DNA from: Strongylocentrotus droebachiensis | Taxonomy: Eukaryota > Echinodermata > Echinoidea > Camarodonta > Strongylocentrotidae | Assembly: GCA_035222895.1 (NCBI GenBank) | Contig: JAVYIG010006785.1 | Location: forward strand, 46,001 to 110,000 | Direction: 5' to 3' | Length of the DNA stretch: 64,000 nucleotides | Shown: positions 22,632 to 34,419 of the stretch, one piece after another | Layout: each line of letters starts with the position of its first letter | Numbering within the stretch: position 1 is the first letter of the stretch | Notes under the pieces: model-generated | What the model was told of the DNA's origin: nothing | Seen by the model: only the letters and a program-made list of their open reading frames with translations | Databases searched by the model: none | Program-made: the position numbers and the translations under genes

Positions 22632-23868
22632 GATGATTTCTTGAAAGTTATCGCGATTTTGTTTTATAAAGGATTTGAATACATGGCCTGTATTCTATCC
22701 AAGTTCATTTTGACACACGAATAGGTCATATGTGTAGGACCGCACAGCAGTCGTCCATTATATACTATGACACAAACCGTAGATCCTATACATGGGTCTA
22801 CGAAAGTTCGTGATTGACGAACGCACAACTCTGCATACCCTTCTCTCCAACTGACTAACGTGTGGAATGTGGAGATGAGAAGTAAATATTTTTGGTATTT
22901 TCAATAAAAGCAAACGCGGCTGTTTACAGTCTTTGTTTCAAGTGAGGCTGCGCGCATCATGTGAGAAAATAACAGTTGCTTTGTGGACGTTCCGCGGCTC
23001 ATCGGGAGTGGAGGAGTTAATAACTTCTCCCCCTCTGCCAGTTCTCGATTCCCTGGTTCCTAATTGACAGCTCGCTTCTCTCTTGGTATGGCAGATCAGG
23101 GGCGTAGCGAGGAGCCCTATACTTAGGGGCACTCGCATCTTGGGAGGGGAGGGACACACCGATCTGCATGTGGTCAATGTGATTTCACGCATGCCGTAGA
23201 TAGGGAGAAGATATGAGAGAGGGCCATTTGTCTTTCCCCATCTCTCTCTCTCCCTCTCTCCATATTTTCTCTGGTTTTATATATTTATATAACTCTCTCT
23301 CTCTTTCTCTTTCTCTATCCCTCGCTGTCTCTGTCTCTGTCCCTGTCTCTCTTGTATATAACAGATCAATCGCGTATATAGTGTGCATTGTGGGGCCAGA
23401 AAGAGCATTCGTACCATGGGGGCACTTTCTCGCTCACTCATTCTTTATTTACCAATTTGCTCTTTATTCCATGGGGGCAAATGCCCTCGTGCCACCCACA
23501 TCCATAGCTTCGCCATTGTAACAGATGATTACGTCAATTTCCCCCCTGTGAATATAAACATATGAGCCGCATCTCCTCCGATTCACAAGTGTAAATGATC
23601 GGAGAACAGGTCAACAAACAGAGGAGGAGAAGTATATTGATGCAGAGCTCAAATGAGCTACGAGGACAGAATGACTTATCACTTTGAAACCGTGCACGGG
23701 TAATTTGAACTTTCCAATGTACTCCCCTTTTCAGCTCTTGAACGTTGGTGAGATTAAAGCTTTGGTGTGTTCAGGATTCTCTGCACTTGCGGAGAGGTTT
23801 GTGTGTAGGGGCGGGGGGTGTCTGAAATATAAAATAAAAAGAGGCCTTTGGGCTGCCATTGATGTTCA
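22632..23868. other. Intergenic with CT tract and GGCGTAGCGAGG motif
   Basis: A CT-rich stretch spans 23238-23352. GGGGCGTAGCGAGG at about 23099 and the inverse-like ATAGCTTCGCCATTG at about 23506 may mark the ends of a ~420-bp repeat; within it CCATGGGGGCA occurs twice (about 23415 and 23470). No gene is supported. Confidence 0.4.
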
Positions 23869-23872
23869 TTAA

Positions 23873-24258
23873 AGTGAAGGTTGAGTTCTGGGAAGAGGTG
23901 AAAAATAATTTGTGAGCGTTATCATTCTTATTATGCAAGTGTGGAAGAACATCAGATAAGACATGTTCCCTGAAAAGCATGGCCCTTCAAATGCCCTCAT
24001 ATTCTACATTATGTCATGTAACACGTAAAACTCCGGGGTAGGAATTTTACGTCACGTGTTCGTGTAGTCCCATATACATCTTTCTGTGTACAGTGTTTGT
24101 AACTTTACCAAGACTTGGCCAAATTTCTTATCATTTTGATGAATCCAGAACCTTGCAATACACACAAATTCTTATATGCTAGATGATCAACCTTTTCTGG
24201 TCGATTCCACACCGTTTTTTTTACAATACAATCGAATGACCAGAAGTCAACTTCATCT
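23873..24258 (-). mobile_element. TTAA MITE family B, copy 1
   Basis: Flanked by TTAA (23869-23872 and 24259-24262), with inverted ends of the AGATAAAGTTGAGTTCTGG type, somewhat diverged. The interior matches copies at 51503-51906 and 57507-57883 read on the opposite strand, including GGGCCATGCTTTTCAGG and TTCCACACTTGCATAATAA. Confidence 0.85.
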
Positions 24259-24262
24259 TTAA

Positions 24263-25597
24263 CCCTCTGCAGATATTACAAATAAGTAATCGTTTAATCT
24301 TTGATTTCCTGAAGTAAAATACTAACTTTTGTATCTCCACGTCTTCAATGCCTGTATTTGTCGATGTTGTTTCTATATTGCTTTGTATTTTTAACTCTAA
24401 ATTTAGGGACAAAAAGGCCCTCATTAAAATCTGTGCGTTCATTAGGAGCATATTTCTAAAAAAAAATTAACGTACAGAAAAAAAGTTTTAGGAGTTTCTC
24501 TTTAAAAGCCCCCCCCCCCCCCCTCCCTTTATTCTTACTTACTTTGCATGCACGTCATTCGGAGAACAATCCTATTAGCAGTTGAAGAATCGCAGACATA
24601 AAATGCCAGCGGTATACGGTCTTGCGACAGATTTACGATTTGATATCACACATCCCAAACGCCTTGCTGTTGGTTTGATGGTGGTTTGGCTCGATATTCA
24701 ATTTCCGTGGTCGCTATCTGGCGCTATGAACATCACACATCCACACAACAGACAAGATTAGTGTCCGTCTCCATCGAGGCAAACGACGGAGGGTGTCGCT
24801 AGAGGAAATGAAGAATCTAAGAGTCCCCCTCCCCCCCCCCCCCTCCCCGAAAACAAAATCCGAAAAAGAATTCATACCAGGCACACTCGTATTTTCGCTG
24901 AATCTATATTTGTTTTATTATTTCATCTGATAGTAGGACCCTTTTTCTCTTTTGTTGTCGCCTTTAGTTATTCGTCAATTTTTCTAAATACTCCCTCGCC
25001 GAATTCGCCCCCTCCCGTCAATTTCAAAAGTGCTAGCATTGCAACTGAGCACCAGGAGTTGTAGGGAAGCTCTAGTTTTGTAAACTTCCATCACATCCGA
25101 GCTCTCTTTCTTTTCTTTTCTTTGTCGATGAAATTTGAAGATAATAATGCTAGATTTAATTAAACAGGGGCAACGTAACCATGTGCACCCCCCCCCCACC
25201 CTGCATCCCCTCCCTCCTCGGTTTCGCCCCTGAGAATGTTGCATACAGGAATCTTCAACATCGCCATTTCGAAATTCATGTTTGATTGGGCCCTAATTCT
25301 TCATCCAGCGTGGCACCATTACATATTTTAACTTTTCAAAAGAAACAAAAAGACAAATTTAGGGCAGCAAATGAAAAGAAGCTGACCTGTACTTTGGTAA
25401 TGGATTTGAGACAGGGAAAAAAGTCACGAGGGAAAAGGCAAAGGCTTAACCCCATTCACTTTTCTTTTACAAAAAGGGAAAAAAAAGGATAACTAGGTCT
25501 AAAAAAAGAGGTTTATGCTCTTTGGTGTCTACTTGGAAATGGAATTAGGGAATAGAGGTCGCTTACATTGTTCAGCTTTCTTTGGGGATTTTAAAGC
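24263..25597. other. Intergenic with three poly(C) tracts
   Basis: Poly(C) lies at 24509-24523, 24831-24843 and 25188-25197. No gene or transposon end recognised. Confidence 0.5.
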
Positions 25598-25599
25598 TA

Positions 25600-26953
25600 C
25601 ACCCACAACAAAAAGTGAGTCACCCTTACTCAAATTGATGAGTCACTGGTTTGTCCGTACAGCGAAACACTTGAAGGATCATGTGAGTCACTATGACTCG
25701 ATAAAAATGAGTCTTAAAGACTCACTTGAAGTGAGTCTTAGATAAATAAGACTCATTTGTATCGAGTCATAGTGACTCACATGATCCTTCAAGTGTTTCG
25801 CTGTACGGACAAACCAGTGACTCATCAATTTGAGTAAGGGTGACTCGCTTTTTGTTGTGGGTGCATCATGACATAGACCCCCTACTCCCTAGGCCTATCA
25901 CACACATACCATACCATGCCAGAGTCACTGTCCACATTTGCAATGGAAAATATATCCTAAAATATCACATTTTAGCGATGTAATCGGTGGCCCCGCTACC
26001 CGAATCTGAAAAATCTACTTTGTACGCACTAAATTAAGCCTTAACTTGAGATTTATTTGTCACCCATACTGTCACGAAACAATCTTGAATTAATTCGTTT
26101 TACATCAAATAACAAGGATCTAGGAGTTTCGTTGTATAAAACAATGATGCAAGATCATGCATGTTTTCATTCGACACGGCTTCGTGCGATACAGTAGAAT
26201 CTATACACTATGAACATGACTGACAATGAGAGCGGACAAAATATACAGTTCCTCAGGTAGACAAAGGAACATCCCTTCACAGCTATTATGTAAAAAGGTG
26301 AATATGCATGTGACACCTGTTCTACACATTTTTACATAATAGCAGTGAAGGGATGTTCCTTTGTCTACCTGAGGAACTGTACATTTTGTCCGCTCTCATT
26401 GTCAGTCATGTTCATAGTGATAGTTAAGTTACACACAGCCTCATCAACTCGAGTGCGGATATCGTAAAATGAACGCATGCATCATTTGTATAATAATCAG
26501 AAGATTCAGCCCACGAATCCAGTCATAAAAATCATCGTTTAAAACCATATGAATAATTATGCGTACCAATTTTTCACTAGCTGCAGTCAAAACTCTTCTG
26601 AATCCAAGATATAAGATGGCGACGTCGCGTCGTCGATCGGGAATTCAAATATGGCTCGAGAATGCGCATTTTGGATGACATCACGAAAGCATGCGCGCGC
26701 ATGCATACAGCCTCACTTTCAAGTTGACTCACTTTTTTCTTCTAAAATGCTCTTATGTCGATCTTGACTCATTTTTTACGACCATGTGAGTCAGTCGAAG
26801 CATTTTGCAAATGCGTCAGCTCATGATTGACACACTAGTGAAATATAAATGAGTCAATAGAGACTCATTGGTTGTTACTAATGAGTCAATTTACACCTGA
26901 CTCACGAAAATTATGCTTAAATGTGTCAAATGACTCACTTTTTGTTGTGGGTG
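25600..26953. mobile_element. TA-flanked transposon with two giant hairpins and TGAGTCA motif array
   Basis: The ends CACCCACAACAAAAAGTGAG and its complement are flanked by TA (25598-25599 and 26954-26955). The left end is part of a near-perfect palindrome at 25600-25863, so a third copy of the terminal sequence ends at 25863. A second near-perfect palindrome lies at 26206-26419, with arms of about 93 bp. TGAGTCA or TGACTCA heptamers recur through both ends, at least ten by eye. No transposase frame is present. The target suggests a Tc1/mariner-like or similar enzyme in trans. Confidence 0.85.
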
Positions 26954-26955
26954 TA

Positions 26956-28272
26956 CCATTTCAGATATTTTGTTTTCAATCTGTCAGTTTTGTTTTCGCT
27001 CTTAGGAGAATTAAGAGAAATTCTTGATTATTTTCCGGAACTGTGCGCTTACCTGTGTCTCCCCTATCTCCACGTGTCCAGTTTGTGTTATTGCTGTTTT
27101 TGTTTTAATTATTGAATTATCCATATTCAATTTTCTCCATTATGTTATTGTATAAGTTATCCTGAGCTATTTAAAAGCCATTATACGTTCCTTTTTTTTG
27201 TAATGAATTTGATAAAGGTAACATGTGTTTTTTTGCGATAATTTTTTTTTTTCAGGATCAATTTCACAATTTTAAAATGTTAGGTCGTAGATAATAGGAC
27301 TTTCAACGTAATCAGTAGCCAGACAGATTCTCCCTCAGTAGATGTAACGTGCAGTGAACTCGTGAAAATTGTAATAAAAATGTCTCTTTACGGGCTTTCT
27401 TTGTAGACTATGCCCCATAAACAAATATTTTAAACATGAATTCGTGAGCTGATGTAGTTCGTTGCCAATGGATGCACGCGTCATGCGGTCATGCAACGGG
27501 TCTAGATTCTGAATTATTAAACATAACATGCCCCTGAATCTTTAGTAGCATGTGATGTATTTTCTGTCGGTACTAATGACATTAACGGAACATTATAATT
27601 TGAGGAGTGTAGGGAGGGTGTTGTCTCATTGTAAACCCGTGGCTTTCCTAATGCGTTTGCTAGTGTGACTATGTCAACAGTTTATATTCATCTTGTCAAA
27701 AGCAAGCACAGTGGTGTCACAAGGCAAATATTTCCATTTGTTTACATTATATTAGTTGACCCTTGACCGTGGTAATTTAATGATATGTTACCTCTCTTGT
27801 TCTCTCTCATTTTCACTGTTTATCCATCTTATACAATCGACTAGCCTCTATTTATATCATAGACATTAATTTTCTCATCATCATTATCATCATCATCATA
27901 CTTTCTCTCTCTCTCTCTCTGAGACTTTAGTCAAAAGGTAAAAAGGTATACCGTTTCTCATTTTTTCTAAAGGGATCGTTTAACAATGTTAACTCTGAGA
28001 TACACGGTCCTACATGTTACCAGTGTCTGTGATATGGTGTAATATTGAAGCCCTACACAAATCGCGCTTCAAAATGATCACGAAGTGCTTTAAAAAAGTA
28101 AAAATATTTGAGTGACCGGTTTTACCATACTCGTTTTCCCCAATAGACTGTAGTGTTATGAAAACCGTTCGGCGAACGGTTTTCAAAATCTGTAATTCCA
28201 ATCATTAATATCTTGATAATCAGACAGGCGATCGGCTTGTAAAAGTCATGGAGTTCCTGACTGACCTAAAGG
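26956..28272. other. Intergenic with short CAT and CT microsatellites
   Basis: An ATC repeat at about 27877-27899 and a CT run at 27904-27921. Otherwise nothing recognised. Confidence 0.5.
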
Positions 28273-28276
28273 TTAA

Positions 28277-28646
28277 AGGTAAAGACCAGTATTGGCAACG
28301 CCCCAATTTCAAAAAATGAAATGGAAGCTCTCATTACCAATCATGTGAAAGAATATGTTTTGACTAATAGTACATGATGATAAAAAATTTGCCGGGAAAC
28401 CGCCTACTAATTCATATTTTTGGTAAATTTATTTCTCTCATGGTCTGGTGAGAGAGATAGGGTAGTCCCATATACATCTTTCTGTGTATAGTGCTTGTAA
28501 CTTTACGAAGAATGAGCCAAATTTCTTATCATTTTGATGATTCCAGAACCTTGCAGATGCTAGATGCTAGATGATCGACCTGTTCTGATCGATTCCACAA
28601 CATTTCTTTCACAATGCAATCGCATGACCATTACTGGTCTTTACCT
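28277..28646 (-). mobile_element. TTAA MITE family A, copy 2
   Basis: The inverted counterpart of 22259-22627, with the same ends and nearly the same length (370 bp), TTAA-flanked at 28273-28276 and 28647-28650. High similarity over the whole length implies recent movement. Confidence 0.9.
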
Positions 28647-28650
28647 TTAA

Positions 28651-28852
28651 TAGTTATCATTGCAGTATGAGCTAAATCAAGGATTATTTATAAAGGATCT
28701 AAGACAAAGTTACCGGATCCCTTTAACCCTCTTTCGATTATTTCCTTTATGACTACTCGTTTTAAATCCCTATGTCCCTATTACGTCTTCATCAAGTGAT
28801 AATTTTCCCTGCATCATTTCTACCTCAATTTATTTTCTTACCCCCCCCCCCC

Positions 28853-28884
<32 letters not shown>

Positions 28885-29095
28885 TTCTACTTTTCCTCTC
28901 CCACACCCGTGTCATCTGTGCGCGTATTTGTATTTGTGTCTCAAGACTTTTCTCTTTCTATCTCCGCTTCTTCGGATTCCCCTCCCTTGTCTATATATTT
29001 TTTTTTTCTCTCTCTCCTCCTACTCCTCTCTTCTCTTTCACTCTGTCTCTCCCTCTCTAGCTATTTTTTTTTTATCTCTCTCTCTCTCCCCCACT
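28651..29095 (+). repeat. Poly(C)-(CT)n compound tract
   Basis: Twelve C at 28841-28852, then CT repeats at 28854-28886 and further pyrimidine runs to 29095. The open frames at 28772-29128 follow the tract. Confidence 0.85.
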
Positions 29096-29210
29096 TTCAG
29101 CTGTGATCATGCCCTTTACCTGCATTAAGGTCTAACGCACCTCGAATCTTGCCCGATGAGAGAAAGTACATAGAGTACACAGTAACGGGAAGTTGAACAC
29201 GTTTCTGCAA

Positions 29211-29815
29211 TCATCATTAAAGACGGAAACCATCACAATTTCTTTTAAACGCATCATCACATCTAACTGTCCACTGTCGGTCAAAGCCATCTCCCTTCCA
29301 AAGCCACAATTAAAGATAAAGTTGAGTTATTGTCAAGGGATAACAATGTGGAAAAACAGTCTGGAAGCAATTGGAAAAGGATAATTATGTATTACAAGAG
29401 AATACTTGCATACCGTGATTTTGGGGAATCTCCAAAATAACGAGAAATTGACGCAGCCTTTGCCAAAAGTCACGTATAATGCACACAGACGTGTGTATAA
29501 TGGGGACTACACATACATGTAAACAAGTGACATTGAAGTCGGTTCAAATTTTCCAGCTATTTCTTCGCCATATTTCGAATATTTGAGAATTGGAAGAGTA
29601 AAAAAAATTCAGGGGACGTTTATTTCTACTATATTGATATTCTTGCAAACTGAAATAGAAAAGAATGAGAAAGCTCACACATTATTTTACATCTTTACCA
29701 ATACTCAACCTTCTCTTTAAAGACAGAGAAGTAGGAAAGCATCACACTTTTTTAACGCATCGTCACATCTTGCATTGTCAGTCAATACCATCTCCTATCC
29801 AAGGTCATACTTAAT
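29211..29815. repeat. Imperfect ~100-bp direct repeats flanking a MITE
   Basis: Blocks at about 29211-29309 and 29717-29815 align: both hold AAAGAC-GAA, ACGCATC-TCACATCT, GTCAGTCAA-ACCATCTCC and CCAAxGxCA-xxTTAA in the same order. The TTAA MITE at 29314-29716 lies between them. Confidence 0.6.
29314..29716 (+). mobile_element. TTAA MITE family B, copy 2 (diverged)
   Basis: Ends AGATAAAGTTGAGTTATTG and ACTCAACCTTCTCT lie between TTAA at 29310-29313 and 29717-29720. The interior is much more diverged than in the other copies, with GGGACTACACA and GCTCACACATTATTTT still recognisable. Confidence 0.75.
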
Positions 29816-30408
29816 CTCTCAAACCCTCACTCTAAGCCACTGGAAACTACAAGCGTCAAAGTACTTTTGGAAAAGATACTTTCAATGAATACTGTCTTAC
29901 TCGAAAGAATATCGAAACACAATTTTTTTTAAAACCATGTCTTCTGCTCATTTCATGCGGAAAGTGAAGGGCAATTCAATGCATATACAATTTCTTTGCT
30001 GCTGTGGAAAAAATATGCTTGTATGTCAATTAATGAACTTCCCCAAAACTTATGTAGAAGCACAAACAAAATTAATAGACAATAGTGTTATTGCCAATTT
30101 TTAGTGAAGGATGCTTTATATTTCAAGGTATTTTCTTGCAAGCGTTTTCAGTTTTATTTCTTTAAACAATGAAAGCGCAGGTTTTTTTTATCAAATAATG
30201 TGTCAGAATACTATTAATAAAGGCTATTTACTATACAAACCCAAATTTAAATGAAAGTCATACTGTCCAACTCTGCAGCAGTAGTAGCAGTGTGCTAGCT
30301 TTGCAGTATGCTTGCCCGAAAAGCGTCATGTGTCATGAGCATATCTGTTGCTGCGTGCTTTATTGTCATCCTCTGTAATAAAGTTGGATTAAAACTGGTA
30401 AATCTCTG
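29816..30408. other. Intergenic, no feature recognised
   Basis: AT-rich, no domain or repeat seen. Confidence 0.4.
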
Positions 30409-30523
30409 ATCGCCCCTCTCCGTCGCATCAAGTTCTTGTCAATAGCAGTCTAAATAACAGCGATAATGTAATGCATACGCCATGAGGTGTCCCGCAAGGT
30501 TCTTCGTTTGGACCCTTATAAAT
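30409..30523 (+). pseudogene. Non-LTR reverse transcriptase fragment
   Basis: In one frame the translation contains HQVLVNSSLNNSDN, followed after an in-frame TGA by GVPQGSSFGPL. GVPQGS-x-x-GPL is a hallmark of LINE reverse transcriptases, just before the catalytic palm motif. A TAA follows directly. No further reverse-transcriptase sequence was recognised on either side, so this is a small dead relic. Confidence 0.7.
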
Positions 30524-31830
30524 TAGTTTGGTTACTTCCCCTCTAGAAAATCGTATAGATACCTAATCTTTGTTCCAAATAGTTTCTTTATTCTGAAAAT
30601 CTAAATCGTTTAAATCAGTTAACACGGTGGCTTCTCTCTCATTTCCCCCTTTCTTTTAAATCTCTCCCTCCCCCCCCCCCCCTCTCTCTCTGTTTCTCTC
30701 TCTCTCTCTCTCTTTCTCTCTTTCTCTATCTCTCTTTCTGTCTCTGTCCCTGTATCTGTCTTAATCTACCAATGTATTACGGCTTCTTAATTTTCCCTCC
30801 AGTTTCACACTCTGTTTTTTCAGATGTTTTCAATCAATTACCTTTGATAAAACCCTGAAAGAAACGAGGCTAATGAACACTGAATAAATTTGTCATTGGT
30901 AATATTTTGAAGAAGAAAATCACTTAATACCAGCATAATAGAATAGTGATAGATTAGATAATACATTATGTAACACCTGTGGTCTGTTTTTATTTCAAAA
31001 ACATTAATGGGGTCCTCGTTCCTAGACTACCACAACGGTTGTGTTATTAGTTGAACAATTTCAATAATTATTGTGGAGGAATGCCGTCTCTTTATCCTCG
31101 ATGAGTATGGGACTGTGTTTGCTGTTAGACAATCGATTACGGTGATTAGTTTTAATTAGACAGGGGCAGTTGGATAAACACAATGTGACAGAGGCACTTT
31201 ACATAGTAAGAAAGAGAGAGAGAGAGAGGGGGGGGGGGGGGAGGTTGATGGGCGTGTGCTTAAAATGTCTGAGAGAAAAGAGAGATAGGGAGAGGAATGT
31301 GTGTGTGTGTGTGTGCGTGTGTGTGCGACCGCGCGCGTGTGGATGTGATGTAGTGGGGGAGTATGTGAAGAGAAAGGGAGAGGGGAAATCGATAAGACTA
31401 TTGAAAGAGAATGATAAACTCAAAAAGAGAGAAAGTTTCGATTAAGAGAGAGTGGAAGAGACAGAGAAAGAGAAACATGGGGGGAAAGAAAGAGGGAATA
31501 TGTGTGTTGTGTGGGGGGTTGGTGTGGGTGAGTGTGTTTATGAAAACGCGAGAGGAGTTGAGTGTTAATGCTCTAAATGTCTCAATACTAATTGTCTCTT
31601 TTTCATTTTTACAAAAAAAGTTTACAAGGCAGAGAAACATTTTTTTCCTCCATTACCATTGATCATATTAATTTCTATTAGAATATTTTGACTTTATATG
31701 AAACAAAGTACTAGATTAAAAGTAAATAATATATTTGTACTGTTTTCCAGGCAGAGTACTGGAGTTGGTTTGCACCTTTGTAAAAAAGTGTAATATAATA
31801 TCAGTAGTGTCATAATATAACATTACAAAT
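30524..31830. other. Intergenic with C/CT, GA/G and GT microsatellites
   Basis: Poly(C) at 30670-30682 runs into CT to about 30745. A GA run leads into 14 G at 31228-31241. A GT run lies at about 31298-31325, within purine-rich DNA reaching about 31500. Frames at 31170-31662 follow these tracts. Confidence 0.7.
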
Positions 31831-32183
31831 TAATGATAATAATAATAATAATATTTAATTATTATATAGCGCTTAATACAAATGTCTCTAAGCGCTTTAC
31901 AAATATAATATTACCCCGGTCATTGGATTTAGTGCTTGCCCGCACACACTGTGTGCACAATCTCCACTCCCTGGGGAGCATTCCAACCGGGCGTTACTTG
32001 ACGCTCACAAGCTGTTTGACCAACAATGACGGCCGCATCCTACCGGGTACCCATTTGACACCTGGGTGGAGAATAGCAAGTGCAGGTTAATATCTTGCCA
32101 GAGGATATTAGTGCCGTGTCGGGATACGAACCCTCGACCTTTGCATCTCCAGTCAAGCGCCTTAAACCAATCGGCCACTACTC
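31831..32183 (-). mobile_element. tRNA-derived SINE, near full length
   Basis: On the minus strand the 5' head carries an A-box-like TGGCCGATTGGTTTAAGGCG (tRNA-Ser/Leu style) and a B-box GGGTTCGTATCCC (about 32121-32133). The core follows with CTCCACCCAGGTGTCAAATG and CCGGTAGGATGCGG, then GACCGGGGTAATAT. The tail contains paired AGCGCTT blocks (31869 and 31891) and ends in a TTA microsatellite. It is an RNA polymerase III-type retroposon, mobilised by a LINE in trans. Confidence 0.85.
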
Positions 32184-33384
32184 TAAATGTAAATGTACGG
32201 GATAATAGAGATAAGTTAACACTTCAATTCTTTGCATCTGTACTTGAGAATAATTAGTATTGCAAAAAACAAAAAAAATTATGAAGTCATCAAATTACAT
32301 TTAAATTATGAATTGCTTCACATTTCAACATCAGAGTAAATATATTATTTCAAATCATGAATTATGCAAAGCTTAGATACACCGTAAAGGTATTCAGTGA
32401 TACATAAACCCAGAGTATTATCTAAATCAATCAGAATGAAATTACGAATCCAACATGTGGTGATTACAAATAAATTGAGCGTACAACATTATCAACCTAG
32501 ATAAACCTGCATTAGTTGTCGTTCAGTTTCTACTGCGTCGAAGTGAAATGTCACACTCGCACGATCAAATCTGTGTCCGCAGATTACTTTCGCATAATGC
32601 GTTTAATTGAAATGATCATCATTTCGATATACCTCTCAATCCATAACTAATTCATTCTGCGAACCGTCCGTACAGGAGTGGCGCCCTACGCGGGTCACGT
32701 GATGTGAATTTTGACGATTTAATGCGGCGATAAACCCATCTGGTTTAACGATGTCCTTCACACTTGTTAGTAAGAATTGCCAATTAACTGCACGTTCGAT
32801 TACATGTGGCTTGCCGTGTGTATGTTTGTGTGTGTGTGTTTGTGTGTGTGGTTTTCTGTCTATTGCACACGATGTTAAGTTCGATCCATCAGCTATAAGG
32901 GAGAGATACGAAGAGAGAGAGAGAAGGGGAGGAAAAAGCGCGCGAAAACAGCCTGACAGCTTTTCGCATTATCCATCTCGCCCGTATCGTCTGGTCGTGC
33001 CCTTTTCTATTGATGCGCTTCTTCTAATGCCATTCGTGGTGCCGATTTAAACTCAATCGTTGCATTTTCGGGGAGTCTTTCTTGGATTTGCACCTTGGTT
33101 AACAATTTAGTCGTGAATCTTCATAAGACGGTTAACCTCACTGCTCTCTGGATTTGGTTGGCTGATATATTACATGTACTTGGAAATTATCGCGCCGATA
33201 TTTGTTGAGGTCTCTGGTTCGTACGCTTGCATGGCGTTTTGCATGTGCAATCACGTTTTATCGACGTGTGGATGTAGGGTAAGCACTTGCAGATTTGAAG
33301 TTTCAGGTTTTGACCAAATATTCAGGTATACAGGAGACGACATTCAGTGAATGTTACTAGCTGACGTGTGGTTTAGCAAGTAAA
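32184..33384. other. Intergenic with GT microsatellite
   Basis: GT repeats lie at about 32816-32850, then a GAGAGA stretch near 32910-32935. Nothing else recognised. Confidence 0.5.
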
Positions 33385-33386
33385 TA

Positions 33387-33497
33387 GGGACTTTTAGATT
33401 TGCACGAAGACAATGTGGATTGCTATGGTCGACGTCCTTTTAATGCACTGCCTTGAATGACGTCACACGTATCAGTCCACGCAAATCTAAAAGTTCT
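33387..33497 (+). mobile_element. 111-bp MITE, copy 1
   Basis: Ends GGGACTTTTAGATTTGC and, on the right, GCAAATCTAAAAGTTCT are flanked by TA (33385-33386 and 33498-33499). A second copy in opposite orientation is at 50642-50753. TGACGTCA, a CRE-like octamer, lies in the interior. Confidence 0.85.
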
Positions 33498-33569
33498 TAA
33501 TATGTATCTCGTGTTGGTCTCTCAGATTACCATATCGGTATACACTGAACAAAAATTGTTATTTAACAT

Positions 33570-33815
33570 TCAGTACAGTTATATCGGTGGTCTTACGATC
33601 GCATACATTATAATGTAGTATCTCATGCCACGTTCATAATTCTTTACTTTGATCTTATATATGAAATTTCCAACCACAGCGGGTGTTTTTTTTTTACACA
33701 ATGGTATACCTCTATATCGTGTGCATACATGTAGAAAATAGTATTTCATGCCACTAGCAAAATAGTTTGATTTGCTCATTGACATACAATATATAATACA
33801 AATTTACTACAGCGG
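33570..33815 (+). repeat. Possible ~120-bp tandem duplication
   Basis: TATATCGG then GCATACATTATAATGTAGTA then TCATGCCAC near 33581-33630 resemble TATATCGTGTGCATACATG then TAGTATTTCATGCCAC near 33711-33753. Similarity is partial. Confidence 0.4.
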
Positions 33816-33924
33816 TGTACAATTATAATCATTCTCTTTCAAGTGATATTCCTGTTTCATCTCCTACATATACGACCATGACGAACCTTTATCGCATGCC
33901 TCGTGTGCATGATTGCACTTCGAC

Positions 33925-34205
33925 AGTAGTGATTAATAATAATAATATGTCCATTCAAATAGCGCAGCTACTATATTAATATACTCTACTGCGGTAAACA
34001 CAAAGTATCATGTTATTACCCCGGCTGTAGCTGAACCGCCGTAATAAGGCACTAAAGAATTCAAGGAATTTCTTCCTACCGGGTACCCAGTTACTTATTC
34101 TGGATGGAGAGTGGCAAATGTAGACATTTGTGTCGCGGCGGGATTCGAACCGCGAACCATGTGATTCACGGTCCGGTTACGTATCCACTAGGAAGACCAC
34201 GACAC
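33925..34205 (-). mobile_element. tRNA-derived SINE, near full length
   Basis: The minus strand starts GTGTCGTGGTCTTCCTAGTGG (A-box region) and has a good B-box GGTTCGAATCCC (34140-34151). The core includes CATTTGCCACTCTCCATCC and ACTGGGTACCCGGTAGG, then GCCGGGGTAATAACATG. The 3' end is a TTA microsatellite at about 33935-33949. It is not a functional tRNA gene because the acceptor and anticodon arms are not conserved. Confidence 0.8.
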
Positions 34206-34419
34206 CTCTAGTACAAGTAAGTCTATAATGTACAGTACCTTATCAAGCTCTGATGATAACATACAAAACATTTAATGTTACCGTGTAATCATATCAGAAG
34301 GAAAAATACAGATGGGGGTAAAAAAAATCACATCATCATAATTGCATTGTGATTTATTGAACATCGTCCATCAGTGGGCCCATTATATCCCACATGCATG
34401 CCCGGTTTACAATGGGCGA

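Noticed and set aside
31170-31662. Arg/Glu-rich and Cys/Val-rich frames
   Set aside because: They follow GA, poly(G) and GT microsatellites.
34140-34205. tRNA-like sequence with a good B-box
   Set aside because: It is the head of a SINE with core and tail; it does not fold as a complete tRNA.
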